This document shows positions 6,661-13,538 of a DNA stretch of 17,907 nt, piece after piece; position 1 is the first letter of the stretch, and every line of letters begins with the position of its first letter. The translations under genes and the position numbers were made by a program. A model generated the notes under the pieces. That model worked only from the letters and a program-made list of their open reading frames with translations. It ran no database searches and was not told the DNA's origin. Source of the stretch: Frankiales bacterium (GTDB lineage Bacteria; Actinomycetota; Actinomycetes; Mycobacteriales; SCTD01); NCBI GenBank assembly GCA_025464795.1, contig JAODNB010000099.1:1-17907 (forward strand), in the 5' to 3' direction.

Positions 6661-7971
6661 ATGGCACGGCTGTTCGGCACGGACGGGATCCGTGGGCTCG
6701 CCTTCGGCGACGTCCTCACGGAAGCCCTGACCCTCGCGGTCGCCCGGAGCGCGGTGCGCGTCCTCGGCGGCTCACGGGTCGTGATCGGTCGTGACACCAG
6801 GCCCTCCGGTCCGGCGTTGGAAGCAGCTGCCGTTGCAGGCTTCTGCGCGGAGGGGGCGCGCGTCGAGCTGCTCGGTGTCGTGCCGACGCCGACGGTCGCG
6901 TTCGTGGTCGCGTCAGGCGCAGCCGACCTCGGACTGGTCATCTCCGCCTCGCACAACCCTGTCCAGGACAACGGCCTCAAGCTCTTCGGACCCGGTGGGC
7001 ACAAGCTCACCGATGCGCAGGAAGAGGCGATCGAGGAGGACCTCCACCAGCTGGGGCTGGTCCACGAGGGGAGCGTGCACGAGGCGTCCTCCCTGGTCGT
7101 CGAGGGATACCTCACCGCCCTGCTGAGCACGGCAGGCAGCCTCGAGGGGCTGACGGTCGTCGTCGACGGGGCAGAAGGCGCTGCCGCCAGGCTCGCGCCG
7201 GAGCTCTACCGCCAGGCGGGTGCCCGAGTTATCGAGATCCACTGCGCGGGTGACGGAGAGCGCATCAACGACGGTTGCGGGGCCACGCACCCCGAGTCGC
7301 TCGCTGCCGCCGTCGTCGAGCACGGCGCGGACCTCGGCATCGCGCACGACGGAGACGCCGACCGGTGCATCGTCGTGGACGGCGATGGCACGGTCCTCAA
7401 CGGGGACCAGGTGCTGGGGCTGCTCGCTCTGAGCCGCAAGGACGCCGGACTCCGGGGGTCGGACGTGCTCGTGGCGACCGTCATGAGCAACCTCGGCCTG
7501 GTTCAGGCGATGACCGTCGCGGGCATCGACGTGGTGCGGACGGCCGTGGGGGACCGGTACGTGCTGGAGGCGATGCTGGCGGGAGGGCCTGACGGGCCCT
7601 ACCCCCTGGGCGGTGAGCAGAGCGGCCACGTCGTGATGCTCGACCACGCCACGACCGGCGACGGGTTGCTGACCGCGCTGCAGGTGATGGACCGGGTGGC
7701 CCGCACGGGCAGATCGGTCCGTGAGCTGGCCTCCGTCGTGGCCCTGCTGCCGCAGGTACTGGTCAACGTGCGTGCCGACAGGTCCCGCGCCACTGAGGCG
7801 GACGTCGTCGACGCGGTCGCGCGCGAGGAGTCCCTGCTCGCGGGGAACGGTCGCGTGCTGCTGCGCCCGTCCGGTACGGAGTCCCTGGTCCGGGTCATGG
7901 TGGAGGCCCCCACGCAGGCCGAGGCCGAGGCCGTCGCCCACCGTCTTGCAGAGGTCGTGCGGGGCCGCTGA
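6661..7971 (+). CDS. glmM: Phosphoglucosamine mutase
   Basis: GlmM interconverts glucosamine-6-phosphate and glucosamine-1-phosphate, the second step from fructose-6-phosphate to UDP-GlcNAc for peptidoglycan. The protein has 436 residues, near the family norm of about 445. The phosphoserine is S97 in ISASHNP. The Mg2+ loop is DGDADR (D230, D232, D234). The sugar-binding loop is GGEQSGH, and the phosphate-binding loop RPSGTES is near the C-terminus. The N-terminus MARLFGTDGIRGLAFG is typical. ATG 6661 is preferred over the upstream in-frame ATG 6634 because GAGGGG (6650-6655) is well placed and the additional residues are not conserved. glmS, which makes its substrate, lies about 5.6 kb downstream, beyond two unrelated genes. 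Confidence 0.97.
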   Translation: MARLFGTDGIRGLAFGDVLTEALTLAVARSAVRVLGGSRVVIGRDTRPSGPALEAAAVAGFCAEGARVELLGVVPTPTVAFVVASGAADLGLVISASHNPVQDNGLKLFGPGGHKLTDAQEEAIEEDLHQLGLVHEGSVHEASSLVVEGYLTALLSTAGSLEGLTVVVDGAEGAAARLAPELYRQAGARVIEIHCAGDGERINDGCGATHPESLAAAVVEHGADLGIAHDGDADRCIVVDGDGTVLNGDQVLGLLALSRKDAGLRGSDVLVATVMSNLGLVQAMTVAGIDVVRTAVGDRYVLEAMLAGGPDGPYPLGGEQSGHVVMLDHATTGDGLLTALQVMDRVARTGRSVRELASVVALLPQVLVNVRADRSRATEADVVDAVAREESLLAGNGRVLLRPSGTESLVRVMVEAPTQAEAEAVAHRLAEVVRGR

Positions 7972-8064
7972 GAGGGGGCTGAAACGGTCGGTCGCGCCGT
8001 CCGAACGGATGAGGCACAAACGGGTCCTTCCGGTGCGACCATGGCTGTCGACCAGGGGGTGGAT

Positions 8065-11000
8065 GTGAAGGCGCGATCGCTCAGCCCTGCCCTGCCGCTG
8101 CTGTGCCTGCTCGCGTTCCTGCTGCCGCACGGGTCCACGCTGGTCCCCGCGGCCACAGCCCGCTCCACCTGGACCGTCACTGCCGACAGCCAGGAGCTGA
8201 CGGGCGAGAACGGAGCTGCGGCCAACGCCCTCGACGGCAACCCGGCCACCATCTGGCACACCGGGTGGAGCGCTGGGAACGCCCCCCTCCCGCACACGCT
8301 GACGCTCGACACCAAGGCCGTGCAGGTGTTCAAGGCACTCACCTACCAGCCCCGTCAGGACGGGATCCCCAACGGCAGGATCGGCCAGTACCGGATCGAG
8401 CTCTCCCTCGACGGGACCGCCTGGAGCGCGCCCGTCTCGACCGGCACGATGGCCGACAGCACCACCACGAAGACCTTGGGCTTCACGGCCGCCAGTGCGA
8501 GGTACGTGCGGCTCACGGCCCTGACCGAGGCCGGTAACCGCGGCCCCTGGTCGAGCGCGGCCGAGGTGGACCTGGTCCCCGCGACCATCGCCACCGCGTC
8601 GCCCACGCCCACCGCGACCCCGACCGCCACTCCGACCCTGACGGCCACGCCTACCCCCACCCTGACGGCCACGCCCACCGGGACGCCGGCAGGCACCGCC
8701 AGCCCCACGTCCAGCCCCACGACCCCGGCAGCGCTGCCGCCCAGGTCGAGCTGGTCGGTGACGGCGGACAGCCAGGAGCTCACGGGTGAGAACGGCGCCG
8801 CTGCCAACGTGCTCGACGGCCTCAGCACGACGATCTGGCACACCGGGTGGAGCGCCGGTAACGCACCCCTGCCGCACGCCCTGACGATCGACACCAAGGC
8901 GCTGCGCACGATCACGGCCCTCACCTACCTCCCGCGGCAGGACGGCGCACCCAACGGGCGGATCGGCCAGTACAAGGTCGAGGTCTCCGCGGACGGCACG
9001 ACCTGGACGGCCGGCCCCACCGGGGTCCTCGCCGACACCGCAGTGCTGAAGACCATCAAGCTCAGCTCGCTCAGCGCGCGCTACGTGCGGCTCACCGCGC
9101 TCACCGAGGCGGGCAACCGCGGGCCCTGGACGAGCGCCGCCGAGGTCGACCTCACGAGCACCGCCCCGCCGACCGTGGCCCCGACCCCGACCGCCACGGC
9201 AACGGTGACACCGACGGCGGGACTGCCGCCGCGCAGCACGTGGAAGGCGACGGCCGACAGCGAGGAGCTGGTCGGCGAAGACGGAGCCGCCGCGAACGTC
9301 CTCGACGCGGACCCGACGACGATCTGGCACACCGGCTGGAGCGCGGGCAACGCGCCGCTGCCGCACACCCTGACGATCGACACGCTGGCCCAGCGGTGGA
9401 TCAGCGGGCTGACCTACCTCCCGCGGCAGGACGGCACGCCCAACGGCCGGATCGGCCAGTACAAGGTCGAGGTGTCGCCGACCGGGACTGCGTGGACCAT
9501 GACGGCGGGAGGCACGCTGGCCGACCTCCCGACGCTGCAGACCATCTCCTTCCCGGCCGTCATCGGTCGGTACGTGCGACTGACGGCGCTGTCGGAGGCC
9601 GGCAACCGCGGCCCGTGGACGAGCGCCGCTGAGGTCGATCTGCTCAGCTCTGCGCCGAGCCCCGGCGGCTGGTCCACGACGTTCGGCTTGCCCATCGTCC
9701 CGGTCGCCGCGGCCGCCCTGCCCACTGGCAAGGTGCTGATGTGGGCCTCCTCCGGGGCGACGTACGGCGTCAAGGACGGCATGACGCAGACAGCGCTGTA
9801 CGACCCCGCCACCGGCGCGATCAGCCAGGCCACGGTGACCAACACCGGGCACGACATGTTCTGCCCCGGTACGGCCCTGCTGCCCGATGGCCGCCTGCTC
9901 GTCAACGGGGGCAGCGACGACGACAAGACCAGCCTGTACGACCCGGTCACCGGGTCGTGGTCCGTCGGCTCGCCGCTGGCGATCCCGCGTGGCTACCAGG
10001 CGGCAGTGACGACCTCGACCGGGGCGGTGTTCACCCTCGGCGGGTCGTGGGACGACGCGGCCGGCAACAAGAACGGCGAGCTCTGGACCGCGACCGGCGG
10101 GTCCGTGCTTCTTCCAGGCGCCCCGGCAGCGCCCATCCTCACCAACGACCCGGCGGGCATCTTCCGCCAGGACAACCACGCCTGGCTGTTCGCCGCCTCC
10201 GGTGGTCGGGTCTTCCACGCCGGACCGAGCAGGGCCATGGGCTGGTACGGCACCACCGGTGCGGGGACGTACACCGCCGCCGGGGTCCGTGGGGACGACG
10301 CGGACGCGATGAACGGGGCCACCGCGATGTACGACGTGGGCAAGGTGCTCACCGTCGGAGGTGCTCCTGCCTACACCGACTCCGTAGCGACCGACCACGC
10401 CTACTCGATCGACATCAACGGGACCAACCCGGTCGTCACCAAGCTGTCGCCCATGCTGCACCCGAGGGCGTTCGCGACAGCAGTCGTCCTGCCCGACGGC
10501 GAGGTCCTCGTCATCGGTGGGCAGGCCTACGCGCACCCCTTCTCGGATGCGACGGCGCAGCTCGCTCCCGAGATCTGGGACCCGCGCACCGGTGTCTTCA
10601 CCGAGCTCGCGCCGATGTCCGTCCCCCGCGTCTACCACTCGCAGTCGGTGCTGCTGCCGGACGGGCGCGTTCTCACCAGCGGTGGCGGCCTGTGCGGCGC
10701 TGCCTGCGGCGTCGACCACCCGAACGGGCAGGTCTTCACCCCGCCCTACCTGCTCAGCTCCGACGGCAGCGCCCGCACCCGCCCGGTGATCACGAGCGCC
10801 CCCGGCTCCGCCTCGGCGGGCTCCACGATCTCCGTCGCCACCGGCGGCGCTGTGTCCTCGTTCTCGCTCGTCCGCATGGCGTCCGTCACGCACGGGGTGA
10901 ACAACGACCAGCGACGGGTCCCGCTGACGCCCGTTGCCACCGGGACGAACAGCTACGCGCTGACCCTTCCGGCCGACAGCGGCGTGCTGGTGCCCGGCGC

Positions 11001-11067
11001 GTACATGCTGTTCGCCCTGGACGCCCAGGGCGTGCCGAGCGTCTCCAAGACCGTGATGGTCGGCTGA
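8065..11067 (+). CDS. Secreted galactose-oxidase-type copper radical oxidase with three F5/8C (CBM32-like) domains
   Basis: Galactose oxidase (CAZy AA5) oxidises a primary alcohol, classically C6 of galactose, to an aldehyde and reduces O2 to H2O2. Of 1000 residues, 1-32 are a Sec signal (ends ATA, no twin Arg). F5/8C repeats lie at 33-170, 227-363 and 390-526, with Thr/Pro-rich linkers. The Kelch domain spans about 533-890 and the E-set about 890-1000. Copper/radical residues are C600 (DMFCPG), Y644 (RGYQ), W662 (GGSW), Y857-H858 (RVYHS) and H943 (THGVN), matching fungal C228, Y272, W290, Y495, H496 and H581. R701 matches R330. GTG 8065 is preferred over ATG 8041 because AGGGGG (8054-8059) precedes it and the signal peptide then starts correctly. 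No clear promoter was seen. pepN begins 14 bases downstream. The true substrate is unproven. Confidence 0.92.
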   Translation: MKARSLSPALPLLCLLAFLLPHGSTLVPAATARSTWTVTADSQELTGENGAAANALDGNPATIWHTGWSAGNAPLPHTLTLDTKAVQVFKALTYQPRQDGIPNGRIGQYRIELSLDGTAWSAPVSTGTMADSTTTKTLGFTAASARYVRLTALTEAGNRGPWSSAAEVDLVPATIATASPTPTATPTATPTLTATPTPTLTATPTGTPAGTASPTSSPTTPAALPPRSSWSVTADSQELTGENGAAANVLDGLSTTIWHTGWSAGNAPLPHALTIDTKALRTITALTYLPRQDGAPNGRIGQYKVEVSADGTTWTAGPTGVLADTAVLKTIKLSSLSARYVRLTALTEAGNRGPWTSAAEVDLTSTAPPTVAPTPTATATVTPTAGLPPRSTWKATADSEELVGEDGAAANVLDADPTTIWHTGWSAGNAPLPHTLTIDTLAQRWISGLTYLPRQDGTPNGRIGQYKVEVSPTGTAWTMTAGGTLADLPTLQTISFPAVIGRYVRLTALSEAGNRGPWTSAAEVDLLSSAPSPGGWSTTFGLPIVPVAAAALPTGKVLMWASSGATYGVKDGMTQTALYDPATGAISQATVTNTGHDMFCPGTALLPDGRLLVNGGSDDDKTSLYDPVTGSWSVGSPLAIPRGYQAAVTTSTGAVFTLGGSWDDAAGNKNGELWTATGGSVLLPGAPAAPILTNDPAGIFRQDNHAWLFAASGGRVFHAGPSRAMGWYGTTGAGTYTAAGVRGDDADAMNGATAMYDVGKVLTVGGAPAYTDSVATDHAYSIDINGTNPVVTKLSPMLHPRAFATAVVLPDGEVLVIGGQAYAHPFSDATAQLAPEIWDPRTGVFTELAPMSVPRVYHSQSVLLPDGRVLTSGGGLCGAACGVDHPNGQVFTPPYLLSSDGSARTRPVITSAPGSASAGSTISVATGGAVSSFSLVRMASVTHGVNNDQRRVPLTPVATGTNSYALTLPADSGVLVPGAYMLFALDAQGVPSVSKTVMVG
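8161..8574 (+). repeat. F5/8C domain, coding repeat 1
   Basis: First of three tandem domain copies of about 138 residues (33-170). It opens RSTWTVTADSQ, contains TIWHTGWSAGNAPLPHTLTL and RQDGIPNGRIGQYRIELS, and ends AGNRGPWSSAAEVDL. It is the most divergent copy (YQPRQDG and YRIELS where the others have YLPRQDG and YKVEVS). It resembles the N-terminal sugar-binding domain of fungal galactose oxidase but lacks that domain's two cysteines. Confidence 0.9.
8635..8675 (+). repeat. 24-base tandem repeat in the first Thr/Pro linker
   Basis: The 17-base string ACCCTGACGGCCACGCC occurs at 8635-8651 and again at 8659-8675, 24 bases apart. It encodes the eight-residue period P-T-L-T-A-T-P-T inside the linker (about residues 173-226). 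The linker is extended and likely flexible, and such units can change in number by slippage. Confidence 0.8.
8743..9153 (+). repeat. F5/8C domain, coding repeat 2
   Basis: Second domain copy (residues 227-363), opening RSSWSVTADSQELTGENGAA and ending AGNRGPWTSAAEVDL. It is closer to copy 3 than to copy 1: both have YLPRQDG, GQYKVEVS, HxLTIDT and PWTSAAEVDL. A second, shorter Thr/Pro linker (about 364-389) follows. Confidence 0.9.
9232..9642 (+). repeat. F5/8C domain, coding repeat 3
   Basis: Third domain copy (residues 390-526), opening RSTWKATADSEELVGEDGAA and ending AGNRGPWTSAAEVDL. It connects through SSAPSPGGWSTTF directly to the Kelch domain, with no long linker. This is the position of the single domain in fungal galactose oxidase, so it is probably the structural counterpart, with the other two as additions. 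Confidence 0.9.
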
Positions 11068-11069
11068 CC

Positions 11070-11075
11070 TAGTCT
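11070..11075 (+). promoter_or_regulatory. Candidate -10 box for a leaderless pepN mRNA
   Basis: TAGTCT (TAnnnT) ends exactly six bases before the pepN ATG at 11082 and starts three bases after the oxidase stop. This spacing puts the transcription start on or next to the A of ATG, and no Shine-Dalgarno is present. No -35 box is evident. Confidence 0.6.
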
Positions 11076-11081
11076 CCTCGC

Positions 11082-13529
11082 ATGAGGAACCTGACCGAGG
11101 TCGAGGCTGCTGACAGGGCCGCGGCGATCGACGTCGTGTCGTACGACATCGACCTCGACCTGACGCAGGGCGACACCTGGTTCCGGTCGCGGACGGTGAT
11201 CCGCTTCAACGCCGTCCCGGGAGCCTCGACGTTCCTCGAGCTCGACTGCCTCGCCGTCGAGCGCGCGACGCTCGACGATCGTCCGATCGCCCTGGTGGGC
11301 AGCAGGTTTGCCCTGTCAGGGCTGGGCGGCGAGCACGAGATCACGGTCGAGGCGCGCTGTGCTTTCACCCGCAGCGGTGAAGGGCTGCACCGCTTCGAGG
11401 ACCCGGCCGACGGCAGGGTCTACGTCTACGCGCAGGCCTTCCTCGACGACGCGCAGCGGATCTTCGCGTGCTTCGACCAGCCCGACCTCAAGGCGGTCTT
11501 CCGGTTGCGGGTGAAGGCTCCCGACCTCGTGCTCTCGAACACCCGGGGGACGGTCGTCGACGGCGTGCACGTGTTCGAGGAGACGGTGCGGCTGTCGACC
11601 TACCACCTCACACTTGCTGCCGGGCCGTGGCACGGGGCGCAGACCTGGCACGACGGCATCGAGCTGGGGGTGTGGTGCCGCACGTCGCTGGCGGCGCACT
11701 TCGACACCGAGGAGCTGCTCGAGATCACCCGTAGCTGCTTGGACCTGCAGCAGCCCACCTTCGGGTCGTGCTACCCGTTCGGAGACACCTACGACCAGGT
11801 GTTCGTCCCCGAGTTCAACGCGGGGGCGATGGAGAACCCGGGGATGGTGACGTTCGCGGACGAGCTGTTCGTGTTCCGGTCGCGGACGACCGAGGGCAGG
11901 CGCCGGCTCCGGGCGCAGGTCATCGCCCACGAGATGGCGCACATGTGGTTCGGCGACCTCGTGACCATGCGGTGGTGGGACGGGATCTGGCTGAACGAGT
12001 CGTTCGCCGAGTTCATGGGCCTGCACACCACCGACGAGGGCACCCGCTTCGAGGGGGCCTGGAGCGACTTCTGCCTCGGCCGCAAGGCGTGGGGCTACCG
12101 CGCCGACCAGCTGCCCACCACGCACCCCGTGGCGGGGCACGTGCCGGACAACCGTGCGGCGCTCATGAACTTCGACGGGATCTCCTACGCCAAGGGCGCC
12201 TCCGTGCTCCGGCAGCTCGTCGCCTTCGTCGGGCAGGACACGTTCTTCACCGGCTTGCGCGCCTACCTGGCGAAGCACGCGTTCGGGAACACCGACCTGC
12301 AGGACCTGCTGACCGAGGTCGAGGTGGCGAGCGGACGGGACCTCAGCGGATGGGCGACCTCGTGGCTCGAGACGAGCGGAGTCGGGATCCTGCGCCCCAG
12401 ATGGGACGGTCGCGACCTGGTGGTCGTCCAGGACAGCGAGGTCCTGCGCGACCACGTCATCGCGGTCGGTCTCTACGACCGCGTCGGCGGCGCGATCGTC
12501 CTGCGCGAGCGGCTGGCCGTCGAGGTCACCGGGGCCGACACCCCCGTGCCTGGGGCGTCCCCTGCGGACCTCGTGCTGCTGAACGACCGCGACCTGACCT
12601 TCGCCAAGATCCGCTTCGACGACAGGTCGCTCGAGACCGTCGTCCGGCACCTCGCCGAGGTGGAGGACCCCCTTGCTCGAGCGCTCTGCTGGGGAGCGCT
12701 GTGGGACGCGACGCGGGACGGCGAGCTCCCCGCCCGTACGCACGTGGCCGCCGTCCTGGCAGGGGTAGGCGCCGAGCAGGACCCCTCGCTGGTGGAGACG
12801 CTCCTGGGGCAGGCGCTCACGGCTGCGTCGGCGTTCGCGGCCCCCTCGCAGCAGGACGACCTGATCGCCCGGATCTCCGAGGCCTGCTGGACCGCTGACG
12901 TCGTCCCGGGCAGTGACCTCCAGCTCGTACGTGTCCGCGCGGCGGTGTCCTCGTCCACCGACCGGACCCGGCTGAGGGACGTGCTCAGTGGGGCAACGGT
13001 CCCTGCGGGGCTGGTGATGGACAGCGAGCTGCGGTGGCACGTCATCCGTCGGGCGGCGGTCCTGGGCGAGCTCGACGACGCAGCGATCGAGCGTGAGCTC
13101 GCCGCCGACCGGACGGCCAGCGGTGAGCTGCAGGCCGAGGCTGCACGCGCCTCGCAGCCGGACCCCGCGGCCAAGGCCCAGAGCTGGCAGACGCTGGTGT
13201 CGGGGTCCGCGACGAACGCCCAGATCCGTGCCATCGGAGCCGGCTTCTGGCAGCACGGTCAGGCCGACCTGCTGCGGCCGTTCGTGGAGCGCTACGTCGA
13301 GGTCCTGCCGCAGGTGTGGGCGACCCACTCGCCCACCCTCGCGGGCTCGGTCACGCAGCACGCCTTCCCCCGCTCGCTCGTCGAGCCGGCGGTCCTGGCA
13401 CGGATCGGGGAGGTGCTCGCCCAGGAGGGCCACCCGGCGGGACTGCGACGCGTGGTGCTCGAGCAGCACGACGACCTGCGACGGGCGCTGGCAGCGCAGG
13501 AAGCAGCCCGTCAGGCCGCTGGCGGCTAG
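11082..13529 (+). CDS. pepN: Aminopeptidase N (M1 family zinc metallopeptidase)
   Basis: M1 aminopeptidases remove N-terminal residues from peptides in the cytoplasm during protein turnover. The protein has 815 residues with no signal peptide. The zinc site is HEMAH (H283, E284, H287) followed after 18 residues by E306 in WLNESFAEF. The substrate N-terminus loop is GAMENPG (248-254). The N-terminal beta-saddle includes the YAQAFLDDAQRIFACFDQPDLK region. The C-terminal half is the helical ERAP1-like domain (about 490-815). The length suits the actinobacterial PepN type. ATG 11082 lies only 14 bases after the oxidase stop and has a leaderless-type -10. The next gene's -10 box overlaps its own TAG stop. 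Confidence 0.95.
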   Translation: MRNLTEVEAADRAAAIDVVSYDIDLDLTQGDTWFRSRTVIRFNAVPGASTFLELDCLAVERATLDDRPIALVGSRFALSGLGGEHEITVEARCAFTRSGEGLHRFEDPADGRVYVYAQAFLDDAQRIFACFDQPDLKAVFRLRVKAPDLVLSNTRGTVVDGVHVFEETVRLSTYHLTLAAGPWHGAQTWHDGIELGVWCRTSLAAHFDTEELLEITRSCLDLQQPTFGSCYPFGDTYDQVFVPEFNAGAMENPGMVTFADELFVFRSRTTEGRRRLRAQVIAHEMAHMWFGDLVTMRWWDGIWLNESFAEFMGLHTTDEGTRFEGAWSDFCLGRKAWGYRADQLPTTHPVAGHVPDNRAALMNFDGISYAKGASVLRQLVAFVGQDTFFTGLRAYLAKHAFGNTDLQDLLTEVEVASGRDLSGWATSWLETSGVGILRPRWDGRDLVVVQDSEVLRDHVIAVGLYDRVGGAIVLRERLAVEVTGADTPVPGASPADLVLLNDRDLTFAKIRFDDRSLETVVRHLAEVEDPLARALCWGALWDATRDGELPARTHVAAVLAGVGAEQDPSLVETLLGQALTAASAFAAPSQQDDLIARISEACWTADVVPGSDLQLVRVRAAVSSSTDRTRLRDVLSGATVPAGLVMDSELRWHVIRRAAVLGELDDAAIERELAADRTASGELQAEAARASQPDPAAKAQSWQTLVSGSATNAQIRAIGAGFWQHGQADLLRPFVERYVEVLPQVWATHSPTLAGSVTQHAFPRSLVEPAVLARIGEVLAQEGHPAGLRRVVLEQHDDLRRALAAQEAARQAAGG

Positions 13530-13532
13530 CCT
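13527..13532 (+). promoter_or_regulatory. Candidate -10 box for a leaderless glmS mRNA
   Basis: TAGCCT ends six bases before the glmS ATG at 13539, the same geometry as upstream of pepN. Its first three bases are the pepN stop codon. The spacer GAAGGC could alternatively serve as a weak, very close Shine-Dalgarno in a pepN-glmS transcript. Confidence 0.55.
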
Positions 13533-13538
13533 GAAGGC

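Noticed and set aside
8041..8064. ATG 8041 as the start of the oxidase
   Set aside because: It would add eight residues before the signal peptide with no ribosome binding site. GTG 8065 has AGGGGG five bases upstream and gives a standard signal sequence. Not fully excluded.
7972..8064. A riboswitch or operator upstream of the oxidase
   Set aside because: The gap is only 93 bases. It holds a 10-base palindrome (TCCGAACGGA, 8000-8009) and some G-rich sequence but no strong stem, no recognisable riboswitch class and no repeated operator half-sites.
6913..10893. A 1326-residue open frame on the minus strand
   Set aside because: It lies opposite glmM and the galactose-oxidase gene, both with clear family motifs. 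Long antisense frames arise in high-GC DNA because stop codons are rare there. The translation is low-complexity Arg/Gly/Val/Asp with no recognisable domain.
13530..13538. A glmS ribozyme
   Set aside because: Only 9 bases separate pepN from glmS; the ribozyme needs well over 100 and is known mainly from Firmicutes.
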